Assembly: GCA_009760855.2 (NCBI GenBank)
Contig: WPIO01000077.1
Span: forward strand, 592,001-656,000
Direction of reading: 5' to 3'
From: Cristatella mucedo
Lineage: Eukaryota; Bryozoa; Phylactolaemata; Cristatellidae
Length of the DNA stretch: 64,000 nucleotides
In this document: in pieces, positions 1 to 12,191 of the stretch
Layout of the letters: the number at the start of each line of letters is the position of its first letter
Numbering within the stretch: the first letter of the stretch is position 1
Position numbers and translations under genes: made by a program
The notes under the pieces: model-generated
What the model saw: only the letters and a program-made list of their open reading frames with translations
What the model was told of the DNA's origin: nothing
Database searches by the model: none

Positions 1-768
<768 letters not shown>

Positions 769-837
769 CTGGAATATGTCGTACTTGCAGCCCACAATTG
801 CAATCGGTATTGGAAATGGCTCCATCATATCCTTGTC
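769..837 (-). CDS. DYNC2LI1: DYNC2LI1 exon DKDMMEPFPIPIAIVGCKYDIFQ
   Basis: This 69-nt exon, phase 0 at both ends, encodes 23 residues nearly identical to the [21 protein letters not shown] block of DYNC2LI1. The block includes the KYD nucleotide-specificity motif, with Cys replacing the usual Ser before it. The acceptor is ATATTTGCAG and the donor GTATGCAGCC. The next exon (DFESEKRK... in human) was not found in positions 1-768 and presumably lies outside the window. Confidence 0.9.
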
Positions 838-3800
838 CTGCAAATATTGGAAACGTTGGTTTGCAAAATCTATGCAAATGCCAGCAACCAAATCGTTTTG
901 CCGGCCAGCTAGTTCAAACGGAGAAGCACAGCTCCGTAGGCAGAACATGCACTCAGTCTCAATTTGCACACTCCCCCCCCCCAGCGAGGCAGTCTGCAAA
1001 TCAATTCAGCCGCATTCAGGCAGGCTGCGCCGTAGAGGCACCAGCGAGAAAGCAGCCCACAGTTATCGTGGCTCGGGTTTTAGTTACGACGTTAATGCCA
1101 CAAAATGCCACACCCACTTTTTAAAAACAGGGGCAATGGAGCGACTGTTCAATGAAAAGTTCATTGCCAATCCGATTAATTGCACAAGTTATGCACGGTG
1201 AGCAAAACTGTTGCTGTGCCACAGACGCGGACGACGCTCTAAGAATGAGAGTACCTGACTAGATAGGAGCTAGTCGAAAGTAAGCAAACAGCTCATTTCG
1301 TCTAGCCACGGTAGTTCCACGTGATGGTCGACCGCTCGTCACTGTCACAATTGATAGGCGGCTCTGGGTCGTCTGCCTCGTCCGGAAGCCTGGGCTCAAG
1401 TCTTAAAGGCACCACATGGTTCTTCCTGCATTCCTTCTTTCCTGTCATGTGCGCAGGTTCAGCAAGGATTAAGACAACGTCACCCCTCTGGCAAATCCTT
1501 TCTTCCTCACGTCAGCCTCAGTCTCACCTGATATTAGTCCGAACGGCTCGGAGAGTGTACTCGGCCAGTAAATGCACAGCCACACGAGCACATGAACCTA
1601 TCTATACCTCGAGAAGAGTCAACATTCCATGCTCCTGCCACGGCAGCAGTCTGTACAAGTCACAGCACCACACTAGCAGCCAGTGTCGGCTGGCTAGTCA
1701 TACGGAACTGGTTTCGACACATGCACGGTGCTGCATTGCACTTGTTAAATCGTTCGTCCTTCGGTGAATGCCATCCCAGAAACCTGCCAGCGCATCACTA
1801 AAGTGAGGGGGAGAGAAGGGGCGACATCGGTCATTAAATATAGCCGTCGGTGCGACCGCAACCGTGGGCCGGTCGCGTGGCCACACAAAGCCTCGATCGG
1901 ACAAGCCCCCTGCGGAGGGTGGCAGGTAGACAGCTTGGGAGGTTTTGCTAGGCTTGTCAGACGACCAGCTGCCAGCAGGAAAACCCACCACTCACAAGCA
2001 CGTCTGACAGGGCAGTCGGCGAAAAAAGAGACCAACGATCCGTGACAGCCAATGCCCTCTGGTCCATGGGTGACTGACAACATAAAGTGCTACTGCTTAC
2101 CACGTGATCGCCACCGAGGCGGTCCCAGGCAGCCTTCTTGACCTTTTTTCTGAACTCGGGGTCAACTTTACTTGCTTCAGCCATAACACCATCTACCCTG
2201 TCCTTCAGGGCCGCCAGCAAGGTCTCCAGCGTAGTCCACAGCTCGTTTGGCAAGCTCAGGTCGACAGCAATGATCATGCCCAGGCTCCTTGAAGAGACAA
2301 CTACGACTAAGTTCAGCCATAGCGGACACAGGCAACTGGCCGGCAATGCAGCCCCGACGATCACATCTAGGCACAAAACAACGGCTGCACATCGCATCAA
2401 GATAAAACAAAGCATGCCATACTAGGCACGTGATCGTGCAGCATGCTGCTGCAAGAATGGAGTGATCGATAAGGTGGTACACCAAAGCCAGGTCGTGCAG
2501 AACATCGTGAAGCATGCACATCAACTGTTGCAGACACCCACGTTTCATTTGATTCGTTCTTCCTTAACGAAAAGTGGGAAGAGAGAGTGAGAAAGTTCTT
2601 CTAGTATATCTTATTCACCGGCTACACAAGATTTTTTTCTTGAGATCAGGCTTAAATTTCGAAAACAATCAATTAAATTTTGGAAATGCACCCAGCTTAA
2701 GTCAACTTCATGGCTCTACTCATAAGACCTCAGAACTAGAGACAGTGACACTACATCGAAGTTGATCTATGCATTTGTGACATCCAGCTTTGGCTTACAT
2801 AACTCACGATGCAGGTCATCTGTCATCTGCAATTAGGAAGTTACATTTAGTACAATACTCTTAAGCCAGGCTTGTCTGCCGTGAACGTCATAATTGCCAC
2901 TCCTTATACCACTCCTCACCGACCTGTACGGCTCTCCCTATCAAGTAATGTATCGTCATCAAGGTTTTTTAGCTCAATTTTAGGCCATTGCATTCCCTTG
3001 CTCCAGCCTATCTATCCGAACTACTTCCCAATCAGGTCTGGTATCGCACCACTCAGTCCTCTGACTCAAGGCGTTTAGCTGTGCCTTGAACCAAACTCAA
3101 TCCTATTAACTAATAAAAAACTTAATTATCTAACCTTTAGTAAGTATGCTAACAAATCTTGGAACTCATCCCACCCCGACATACTTAACAACATCCCCTG
3201 ACTTGACGACATTTAAACAGAAGCCAAAACGCAAATATTCCTCACACCAATGGTAAGGTCCTTTGGATGCTTGGATATGCTGACACTGTGCATCTTACCA
3301 CTAACCATATTGTGCATGTTGACCCTGTGCATATTACCACTAACCTTATTATGCATGTCAACACTGTTTGTGATACCACTAACCATATGGTCATGCTTCT
3401 TGCACAGCAAATGTAAAGCACCCAGAAAGAGATTAAGTTCTTTAGGGTTTTATATAAATGTATTATATTATTACTATTGCTTAAAATGGTGCAAAAAAGT
3501 GGTATTCCAAGTGCGATGACTCTGAGGGAGCCCAGATTTTACTTACCTATTGGGCACTGATCTTAAGCATGCCACACTATCGGTGATAGAGTTGTTTACA
3601 ATGGGTATCCTAATCTAGGGTATCCTAAACTGACTCTTTTGCCTCACCAAGAATTAGTCCTGATCTGAACCCCGTAGAAAATCTCTGTTCGTGTCACCTC
3701 AAGGTATGTCTTTCATTTAAGGCTATATGTCAGTTTTTAGCAAGAAGTTGAACCAGAGTTCAGCAGGAGGATCTTCCATGTCATCATTCATACAGGAAGT

Positions 3801-4006
3801 GATTATAAATCATGGTGGTGCTACTTAATATTAGCCTAAGCGGTGTGCAGTTAAATAATGAAGCATAGCATGTTTATCGATCCCTATATGCATGGGAAGG
3901 AAAGCATCCTGAAAGCAGCAAATGATTTAGTTGAGAAAGCTTTCAAATTTCCGGTAAATATGGGGTTGCTTTAACTTATGATGGTACCCATATACAGTAT
4001 ATATGC

Positions 4007-4101
<95 letters not shown>

Positions 4102-4549
4102 TGCGTGTATAGTTATGCAATCATCGACATTGACAGCTCAAGCGAGCTTCAGTCGGACCGTTCTCATGGAAGTGCCGAGACGATGCTATCCTCTCCTGCT
4201 CTGCTCTGTTTCTCTATGCTCATCTAGAGGTTCGCTGATGCCTACATGCAGACATCTTAATCACCTTCTCACCGACACGTTTGCAAAGTAAAGACATGCA
4301 CAGCGTTCTTCGATTGCATGGGAAAAAATCGTGCACCCGTGCAAGCCAGCGGGTGCGTCTGCACATGCTGATTAACTCACAAATAACATAAGCTGCTCAC
4401 ACGCATGAGCGCATGCCAAGCTTGCACCCGCAAACGCGCACCCATGTACCTGTACAAAAACACCCACACTAACACACACACACACACACACCCACAAGTC
4501 ATGCAAACACACATGCATAAATGCACCTTTTATGGTTGTTGTACATACA

Positions 4550-4628
<79 letters not shown>

Positions 4629-7600
4629 TCACAAGCAGTGTGGCTTCACTATTTTTTAAGTCACTATTTCCCAAAACAGTTGCTACCTGAAACAGGAGGG
4701 AATCCATTGAGGGATGGACCTCCAAGGTGATACTTTATGCAATATCAACGTAATGTCCGTGCGCCTCCCACACTCCATCCATATCCATACCAACAGTTAA
4801 CAAAACTGTACTGCATCAAAGGCAAACACATCTGCTTTCGGTAAGTGTCTGGATGCAATCACTTACATTAACGTTTCAAAGCTGAGTGGTATCTCGACTA
4901 GTTTGGCAAGCCACACTCCTCCTCCGAGCTCCCAAATATGTCCGATGTCCTTGGCCTTATAATAATAATAAAATAATGCACTTGATAAAGCGCCCTCAGA
5001 GAACTCAATCTCTTTCTAGGCGCTTTACATTTGCTGCAAAGGGAAATGCAATTGAATGGTAAGTAATATCATGCTTGATAAACAAACAACATGAATAACA
5101 TGGTTAGGGGTGGCATGCACAGGGTCAGCATGCAAATGTGGTTAGTGGCAGCATGCACAGTGTCAGCACGCTTAAGCACATGAAGGACGAATCACAGGAA
5201 CCCACTTAATGCAGTCCTAAATAGGTGTGTTTTTAAGTTCCTTCTAAATGTGGACAAGTCAGGGGATGTTCTGACGCAAGCCGGGAGGGAGATCCACGTT
5301 TTGGGAGCATATGAACTAAATGCACAGTCTCCAAAGGATTTGAGGTTTGTACGAGGTATTGGTAGACTGTTGGATTCCAAAAAGCAGGTGGTACGATGCT
5401 CGGCCTGGTGGGGGAGTAGATCTGAGAGATAGGCTGGAGCCAAAGAATGAAGTGACCTAAAAGTGAGCGACAAAACCTTGAAGTCAATCCGTTGCTTGAC
5501 TGGGACCCAGTGCAGGTCGGCGAGAAGGCCTTAATCAAATGAAAAATGAACTATGTTTAACGATGTGTGCATCGCTAGCTGGACCACGATATGGCTGCAC
5601 GATATATATTATTATATATATAATTCATTTATATAGCGCCCCAAGAGAACTTAATCTCTATTCAGGCGCTTCACATATGCCTCGGGGCTCGAGCCCACGA
5701 CCTCAGTCAGACCTTGGTCGGGGCGAGCACCTTAACCGCTAGACCAAACCAGCACGATAACAAAAGCATGCATCGCACACGAGCCTGCATGGCTGTACAC
5801 ATCCGGGTAGGCTCCCACACGGGCACATATGTGCGCACAAATCCATACGCAGACGCACTAATAAACGCTGGCTTACAATTGCCATGTGAGGTACACGGTC
5901 AGTCTGAAAAGAACAAAAATTAGGTGGCGATAAATTGAAGTAAAAAAGGCAAAGGTTTGCCAATCAAACGGCATCTTTTATACAGCAGCAGAGCAGCATT
6001 TGAGGCTTTCGCCCGCTTGCAGTGAGCGATGAAGGAATTGTCTGCTACCGGACCGGACTAACAACAGCTGCCCCAGTTCGTGAACTTCGAGCACCTTACC
6101 GCCGGCCTAAAACCAAAGAACTCTGCCAAGAGAGACAGCGCTAAAGCCACTGAAGGCAGCTATCACAGAGCCTTTGTCTTTGTAAGGGATAGACGCACAG
6201 ACTGCTACCGAAGAAGAGCCTTAGCCACCATTTGCAGTGGGCAATAAAGGAACGCCCTCCGAAGGACTCGAACCCAGGACCGTAAAGGGCGAGCACCTTA
6301 GCCCTGGGCTAAGACTAAAAGCTCCAGTGCCAATAGATCCCAAGAGTATATTAAGTCAAATTGCCACAGCAAAGACTTCACACCGTAGACAGCAGTTCAA
6401 CCAAACAGGCAGAGAGCAATGAGTACAGTAAGAATACAAATTTAGAGACTTCAAGAGTAATTTGGAGAAAGCCAGATCTTACTGCCTATCACTGCAGTTG
6501 AATGTTCGGTGTTGCAATGAGGCTCAAAAGGCAGATGAAGAAGTATTGCACCACCGATCTCTAAATATAGGGAAATCTATATATCGGACTTGGATATAGA
6601 AAATAGCCCCCATGTTTATGCATAATGTCTGCCTCTAAGGCTTCAAGGGTGAGCATACCACTCAAATAGGAAGATCGTACCACCCTTGACCCGAGTGTCA
6701 CAGAAGTACTGCAGACCATCCTGTAAACGATTCGTGTGAATTGACAGAACCACGTTTCACTGCCATCAGGACTTCATATCAACGACCTCGAGAGTCCAGA
6801 TCCGTGACACTGACCACTGGAGAGACAAAATAAAGCCTACAATTCTGCTGCAGTTTTCCCTGGAGGTGATTATAGGCCCGACTTGCAAAACTTGACTTCA
6901 GCACCGTCAAGCTTTTCTCGATCCTCTGCCACTACTTGCCCGGTTTTTTGCAGCTCAATTAATGAATACTGCAAGCTAATAATTTTGGAGTATCTAAATA
7001 CTAGCATCGCTGTATATTGCACCGAGTCTTTCTGTGTGCTTGGCTCGGCTCAAAGATGAGCAAGATCGCCAAGGTCTTCTATTTTAGTGCCACAGGATGG
7101 ACTGTGCCGTACAGTGAGCAAGGGCTGTCGCCTCGAACGGCTTTGCTAAAATGCATGAATCTGCTTAAGTTTACAGACCATTTTAAGACGCGCTACTCAA
7201 ATGGCAACGTCGAGAAATGCCCCATAATAATAATTTTGGCCATTTTGGCATGTTTCAGCTGATCTTCCCATATCTTCTTGTCATTGCTGGCAGAACCATT
7301 TTATTAACCTGCAGCAGGTGGCTTATTCAGATTACCTTGAAGTGTATAGTACCTCGTTTTATTTCTCCTCAAGTTTCAAGCTCTACTTCAGGCCTCTAAA
7401 TGAATAAATTATTGGGGCTTAAGTAGCAGCACAAGATCTGCTGGGCCGTTAAGGTGCTTTTTTAGCATTAAGACATACTGCCTTTGTATGAAGAAAAATC
7501 AGCCCTGAGGACATTCAACTAGCTACGGCATTTGCAAGGCTCACTCATTCTTTCCAGCGTCAGTGTTTTTAAGCTCACGGCACACAAAAAGCAAGAAAAA

Positions 7601-9447
7601 CGTTACACTGCATAACGACACGGTCAGGTATCTCACCGCATTAGGGCCTTTTGCCCGCCTGCCAAACGTATATTCCAATGCTGTGGTCGGTTTTGGCGCT
7701 TCATCCCTTGCAACAGATACACGGCACACAAAAAGCAAGAAAAACGTTACACTGCATAACGACACGGTCAGGTATCTCACCGCATTAGGGCCTTTTGCCC
7801 GCCTGCCAAACGTATATTCCAATGCTGTGGTCGGTTTTGGCGCTTCATCCCTTGCAACAGAAATACAAGCAAGCGTCAGCTGCATAGAGTCATAGGATAT
7901 CGTGGTTCACCCACCACCGAAGCCGATGTGCACAGTAAGAACAGCAGCGCAACTGCTGCTAAATACATAGATAAACATAATTCATTTGTACAGCACACTA
8001 AGATAATTGAATCTCTATCCAGGCGCTTTGCATATACTTCAGGGCTCGAGCCCACGACTTCCATTGTAAAGGTGAGTACCTGGACCTTGGTCGATTCGCT
8101 TACTAAAGGCGAGCACCTTGACCCCTGTGCCAAACCAGGGTGGCATTATAGATATGGCAACCAGCCACAAAGACGTAAAAGAAGGTTATGCACTTTCTAC
8201 GGCTCGTGGCACAGACTTAGCTCCCACTTGATCTTCTTGAAAGAACTACTCCACATTCTGCTACTCAGTTTGTAAAGGGCTTTATCAACCAGCCGGCGAC
8301 TCCGCGTCCCAGCCTGGACTACCAGCAAAGTGATGTGAGGTGCTAGGCCTGGAGGTGAAGTTTGCAACATACTGGTGTGTAAATATCTCCACATTCCGGG
8401 CAAGAGATCAGCAGTGAACAATATTCGAATCAAAGTGGACGGGTCAGAATGCCAGCCGAATGTGTGCATTGCCTTCCAAGTTGCAGAAGCATAGACACAA
8501 AAGAATTCAGAGCAGAATTCAGCCGAAGTGAAGTTTCGAACCTCGTGGAGATGTGAAGCAAATTCCAACTTCAAACGTCACCGCGAGTTGAGTGCTCAAT
8601 ATGTCTCGCCTCTCGGACGCTTGCTTGCCACCAGCATGATGAGTCAGAGGCAATTGCAGAGGTGGAGCCAGGGGGTGTGGCATGGGTGGCAGCTGCCACC
8701 CCCTTTGGCCTGGTAGATGGGAGCCGACTCTGACACCCGGTCAGGTTGCCAACGGCTGTGCTCGAGCTGCTGCCACTGGCCCCTTGGTGCTTGGCCAGGC
8801 TGCATTGGCCATTTCGAAGTCATTTCGGCCAATTTTTGCTTGCTACAGGCGCTGGAGCGAACACCGCTAGACCCCCTTTACAGAGGATGGGGGGAGCTCT
8901 GCCCCCCACACCTCAAGCACCACCCTGGTGCTCCAATCCTGGCTTCACCTCTGGGCTATTGTTCATACAACTCAGCCTAAGTATCAGGCAACCGACGTGG
9001 CACACTTTGAGCTATTCGTTGCAATCTCACTGATATTCACTTTTTATAAATATTTCTGCCGGTTTCAGCAGATACACCAATTGACTGGGTTGGGTGGGGC
9101 ACACAGTCACCACACCGTGTAAAGGCAAGAGTTATGGATACTGCCATCGAAAGTTATTGCCGTGCTAATGCAGCAACCACTCTGCTGCAGAAAGAGTTTG
9201 GGATTACACGGCAATCCTGAAAAGTTACATCACAGTATTTAGGTAGGTTAAGCCAAAGAAAAGGTGGCAGCTGCATGATGAAATTTGCCTGCGATGCTCG
9301 ATCTGGTAAACAGCCATAGACTAATAGCTACACCACAGACAATGCTGTGCAGCTAGCAGGGCAACAGCAACTAGCAAGCCACTAAATGTTAAGCGACTTA
9401 AACGGAACTTACCGGTCTAAAAACCTCAAAATGATGGATGTCTTTCC
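769..9447 (-). CDS. DYNC2LI1: DYNC2LI1 (dynein-2 light intermediate chain), partial gene, five exons
   Basis: The exons, in transcription order, are 9447-9413, 7850-7781, 4955-4867, 2287-2101 and 837-769. They join with matching phases into 450 nt, that is 150 codons without a stop. The product aligns with animal DYNC2LI1 from the P-loop lysine onward: GKTSIILRFLDR, DEAPKPTTALEYTFGRRAKG, KDIGHIWELGGG, LSLPNELWTTLE and MEPFPIPIAIVGCKYDIFQ. The family belongs to the cytoplasmic dynein-2 motor, which drives retrograde intraflagellar transport in cilia, and it has a Ras-like G domain. The P-loop GKT/S, the WELGGG segment and the KYD motif (usually GSKYD, here GCKYD) are visible. The N-terminal exons before GKT, with the start codon, were not found between 9.4 and 15.5 kb. 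The C-terminal exons lie left of the window. The gene is divergent from NAPA. Orthology is judged from remembered family sequence, not a search. Confidence 0.9.
838..2100. other. DYNC2LI1 intron
   Basis: This interval lies between two confident exons on the minus strand. Several open frames cross it on both strands, but none shows family similarity or splice-flanked structure that I recognise. No obvious repeat was seen. Confidence 0.6.
2101..2287 (-). CDS. DYNC2LI1: DYNC2LI1 exon DLSLPNELWTTLETLL
   Basis: This 187-nt exon encodes 62 residues after one phase-completing base: SLGMIIAVDLSLPNELW, then a long amphipathic helix, ending GGDHV. It matches human [21 protein letters not shown] and the helix that follows. 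The donor is GTAAGC. The acceptor used is TCTCTTCAAG, chosen because it keeps phase with the previous exon. A nearby alternative AG three bases further on would also keep the frame. Confidence 0.88.
2866..3480 (+). mobile_element. LINE A 3' fragment, decayed
   Basis: It begins with the degraded block GCCAGGCTTGTCTGCCGTGA seen in better LINE A copies (RT C-terminal region). It ends with the family tail: a GCACCCAGAAAGAGATTAAG-like stem segment, then a short run of ATTATTATTACTA. The part before the tail holds locally repeated TGCATNTTACCACTAACC units. Frame is lost. It sits in the DYNC2LI1 intron, antisense to the gene. Confidence 0.75.
4001..4110. repeat. (TA)n-(TG)n microsatellite
   Basis: A short TA run is followed by about 75 bp of uninterrupted TG, ending in TGCGCGTGCG. 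It lies in the DYNC2LI1 intron. Confidence 0.97.
4470..4624. repeat. (CA)n microsatellite, two tracts
   Basis: CA tracts run at 4472-4492 and 4550-4622, separated by about 60 bp of non-repeat sequence. They lie in the DYNC2LI1 intron a few hundred bases downstream (in gene sense) of the WELGGG exon. Confidence 0.97.
4867..4955 (-). CDS. DYNC2LI1: DYNC2LI1 exon AKDIGHIWELGGG
   Basis: This 89-nt exon encodes AKDIGHIWELGGG followed by a 16-residue stretch ending SFETL, plus two bases. It matches the KDIAHFWELGGG...ITGDTL block of human DYNC2LI1 without gaps. The donor is the consensus GTAAGTG. The acceptor is TTATTATTATTATAAG, and this U-rich tract is the 3' tail of a LINE A copy transcribed in the same direction (see 4957-5535). 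Phase 0 in, phase 2 out, joining to ATG-AGC of the next exon. Confidence 0.88.
4957..5535 (-). mobile_element. LINE A 3' fragment abutting a DYNC2LI1 splice acceptor
   Basis: On the minus strand this reads the RT C-terminal block ([55 protein letters not shown]), then the 3' UTR. Next come the GCGCCTAGAAAGAGATTGAG stem-loop segment and a TTATTTTATTATTATTA tail. The tail ends at the AG of the DYNC2LI1 exon that starts at 4955. The frame is still largely open, so the copy is not very old. The 5' end is truncated near 5535. Confidence 0.9.
5597..5759 (-). mobile_element. SINE A copy with target-site duplication
   Basis: The body at 5605-5751 is flanked by the 8-bp direct repeat GCACGATA (5597-5604 and 5752-5759). 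On the minus strand the head reads GGTCTAGCGGTTAAGGTGCT (A-box-like). Next is GTGGGCTCGAGCCC (B-box-like), then GTGAAGCGCCTGAATAGAGA...TTCTCTTGGGGCGCTATATAAATG. That tail matches the tail of LINE A. This makes it a tRNA-derived SINE probably mobilised by the LINE A machinery. Confidence 0.88.
5969..6316 (-). mobile_element. Two decayed SINE B copies
   Basis: Two adjacent minus-strand pieces share the SINE B pattern. Each has a GCTTGCAGTGNGCGATNAAGGA-type body and a GAGCACCTTA(C/G)C head; the second also has the B-box complement GACTCGAACCCAGGAC. The first (5969-6100) is strongly degraded; the second (about 6205-6316) is clearer. Confidence 0.65.
6317..7575. other. DYNC2LI1 intron without recognised features
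   Basis: No exon, repeat family or RNA gene was recognised. Scattered open frames up to about 80 codons have no supporting similarity. Confidence 0.5.
7637..7706 (-). CDS. DYNC2LI1: DYNC2LI1 duplicated exon, identical second copy
   Basis: This is a base-for-base copy of the exon at 7781-7850, 144 bp away, with the same acceptor and donor. The exon is 70 nt long, enters in phase 2 and leaves in phase 0. Including both copies would therefore shift the frame: only one can be used per functional mRNA. The two copies encode the same peptide, so alternative use would not change the protein. Complete identity means a very recent duplication or an assembly artefact. Confidence 0.75.
7781..7850 (-). 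CDS. DYNC2LI1: DYNC2LI1 exon DEAPKPTTALEYTFGRRAKGPNA, upstream copy
   Basis: This 70-nt exon starts with one base completing the preceding Arg codon and encodes 23 residues matching the [20 protein letters not shown] block of DYNC2LI1. The acceptor is TTGCAAG and the donor GTGAGATACC. It lies in the second unit of a perfect 144-bp tandem duplication, so an identical exon follows at 7637-7706. In transcription order this copy comes first. Confidence 0.88.
7977..8144 (-). mobile_element. SINE A copy
   Basis: Minus-strand copy. The plus text reads ATTCATTTGTACAGC...GAATCTCTATCCAGGCGCTT (tail complement), GGGCTCGAGCCCACGAC (B-box complement) and GGCGAGCACCTTGACC (A-box side). It has a small internal insertion relative to the 5605-5751 copy. 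It lies in the DYNC2LI1 intron. Confidence 0.8.
8684..8701. repeat. 18-bp perfect palindrome
   Basis: GGGTGGCAGCTGCCACCC is self-complementary. It lies in a GC-rich block (8640-8960) with several G/C-run pairs, which may be part of an unclassified repeat. Confidence 0.85.
9413..9447 (-). CDS. DYNC2LI1: DYNC2LI1 exon with the P-loop GKTS
   Basis: This 35-nt exon encodes GKTSIILRFLD plus two bases of an Arg codon. On the minus strand the acceptor is TTTGTTTCAG and the donor is GTAAGTTCC. It carries the GK(T/S) end of the Walker A motif. The rest of that motif (GSKNG in human) should come from an upstream exon that I could not find. The phase-2 end joins exactly to the next exon, giving Arg-Asp. 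Confidence 0.88.
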
Positions 9448-9540
9448 CTGAAACAAACCCAGTGAAGAAACGTTTAGCAAAGCAAGTGGACAGATGCCCT
9501 CAAAAACAATAGATACTGTGAATTTGTGACAAGATAATAG

Positions 9541-9602
9541 AAGCTCCTTCTCTCTCTCTCTTTCTCTCTCTCTCTCCTTCTCTGCATGTGTGTGTGTGTC
9601 TC
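9541..9602. repeat. (CT)n-(TG)n microsatellite
   Basis: CT-rich tract 9550-9578 followed by a short TG run at 9588-9600. It lies about 100 bp upstream, in gene sense, of the P-loop exon of DYNC2LI1. Confidence 0.9.
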
Positions 9603-9649
9603 CATCTGTCACCCTGCAAAGCCAGAGACTAAACTGGGGTGACACTAGA

Positions 9650-10330
9650 GAGTTGCAGCTTTGATGCCCATACGGTAGCCAACAGGCTAAATTTCACAAA
9701 CAAAATAGAAAGTGAGAAGCACTGAAGAGTCAGGAGGGCAGCCGAGAAAGTAGGCAGCATGGAAGCAGCAGCTCAGGACGGCTGGAAAGGATGAGCCAGA
9801 GGGGGAAGCAGATGAGATGATGTTACAAATGAGCTACGGCAGTGATTTTTACAGTCTAAGACCTGCACACCAAAAGCTTCTGTCGCTTACGATCTTTAAC
9901 AGAAAGAACGAAAAAATAAATTGGAATTAGTTCAGCAGTTCAGCAAGCCATTGCGAAGCATGCTATGGCCAGCCTTGTAGGTCAGAGTAAGAACTGTTTG
10001 CTGTATCTGTTGATAAACCGAGATCCATTGCTGCTCCTTCAGAAAAGAAGACACTGCTGAATTGTTTAGGTTTGCTAACCATCTTTGTAGCCACATTCAT
10101 CGCCAGCTGTGGGGTGTAATGGCTTTTTTGCAGCTAAAACTGGATTGAATCTGCCAAAACTGAGTTATAGTAATCCAGCCTAGGCGAATCCAGGTATATA
10201 GTAAGATATTTAGCCAGCCACAGCAGTAGGCAGTCCCTAATCTTGGACAGGGATCGAACGTGATGACTGCCTGTGGAAACAGTTTCCTGAATGAAACTTT
10301 TAAAAGTCAAGCAGTTGTCAAAGAGGACAC
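9650..10330 (-). mobile_element. LINE B 3' fragment, decayed
   Basis: It follows, with many changes, the minus-strand copy at 25510-26265. Shared blocks include the TACGGTAGCCAACAGG region, AGTGAGAAGCACTGAAGAGTC, GTCTAAGACCTGCACACCAAAAGC and the CAGCCACAGCAGTAGGCAG region. No long frame survives. Confidence 0.75.
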
Positions 10331-10554
10331 TTCAAACCCAACCACATTATGACGGCAGCACGACCGCTTAGAAGAGCTAATTATCCTCCTAGTCTAGCCA
10401 TTTACTTAAAATATTCTACGAGTAGACATTCAACTGTATCATCCCTTGGCTTAACGAAATCGGCCAACATCCAAGACCGAGTGTCTGCAAGGGATGCACC
10501 CAGTTTAGCAGTTACTACAGCTGATGCCGATGGGTTTAAAAAACAAGCACAGCC

Positions 10555-11340
<786 letters not shown>

Positions 11341-11412
11341 ATATGCACACACACACATCGACCTATGCTGCATGTGCATTCATCTCACTACACCAGCTCC
11401 ACCCTCACTCTG

Positions 11413-11417
<5 letters not shown>

Positions 11418-11460
<43 letters not shown>
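11418..11460. repeat. (CT)n microsatellite
   Basis: Pure CT tract of about 40 bp, close to the 10.5-11.3 kb array but separated from it by 80 bp of complex sequence. Confidence 0.95.
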
Positions 11461-11461
<1 letters not shown>

Positions 11462-12191
11462 AATCCCTCTCTCTCCCCTCACACACCCCTCCCTTAGCTA
11501 TGCTATCTGCTCTCTGCCACTTTCCCTGCATCAGGTTCGAGTTGACCTTGATTCGTTCACACGACCACTCACTGCACAGAGGTGTTGCATCACGAGCATC
11601 GAGCTTCAGTGCCATCTATAGGTCAGAGCTCTCTGACCGATACTCACGCAATTCTTGCTGCCGACAAGCAATAGAGATCGCTCCACATCTTCGCTTCCCT
11701 GCTTCTCTACAAGTAGATCACCACGCGAGTCTGATCAAAGCACGATGCAACACCGTACAATAAGCATTTTCTTCGGTTCATAGGCATGCAGTGGCTAACC
11801 GCCTAGCACAAAGGCAGCTCTGGGGCTACTCGCGAGGCCACGGGCCGGTTTCCAACCATAAGTACCAGCCGCACACGTCCTGTCAGTGCATGCCGATTGC
11901 TGGAAGCACTGCTAGCACAGTGGGCCACTCAATCTCTCCGAGCAGATGCAGCTGCTAGTCCAGTGGCAGTTGGCAGGCTATAGCTACGAGAGAGGGTAGA
12001 GTGTGTCTGCAAAGCAGAACCGACTATTTGGGTGCGCCGACAATGCAACACGTCTGCTGAGCACAGTCTAGCTGTACCAAGCGATTGCGCCCATACGGTA
12101 GAGCAGACCAACAGCACCGGACGACCCCGATAGGCAGGTCAGTTTTTTTTTGGGAGCAGCATACTCTTGCCGATCGACCGAACCTTGCATG

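Larger units (their letters stand above)
7576..7863. repeat. Perfect 144-bp tandem duplication containing a DYNC2LI1 exon
   Basis: The unit 7576-7719 is repeated at 7720-7863. The two match over at least 141 consecutive bases by eye, diverging only at the last few. Each unit holds an entire minus-strand exon with acceptor and donor. Because 144 is a multiple of three, frames stay open across both units on both strands. Confidence 0.95.
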
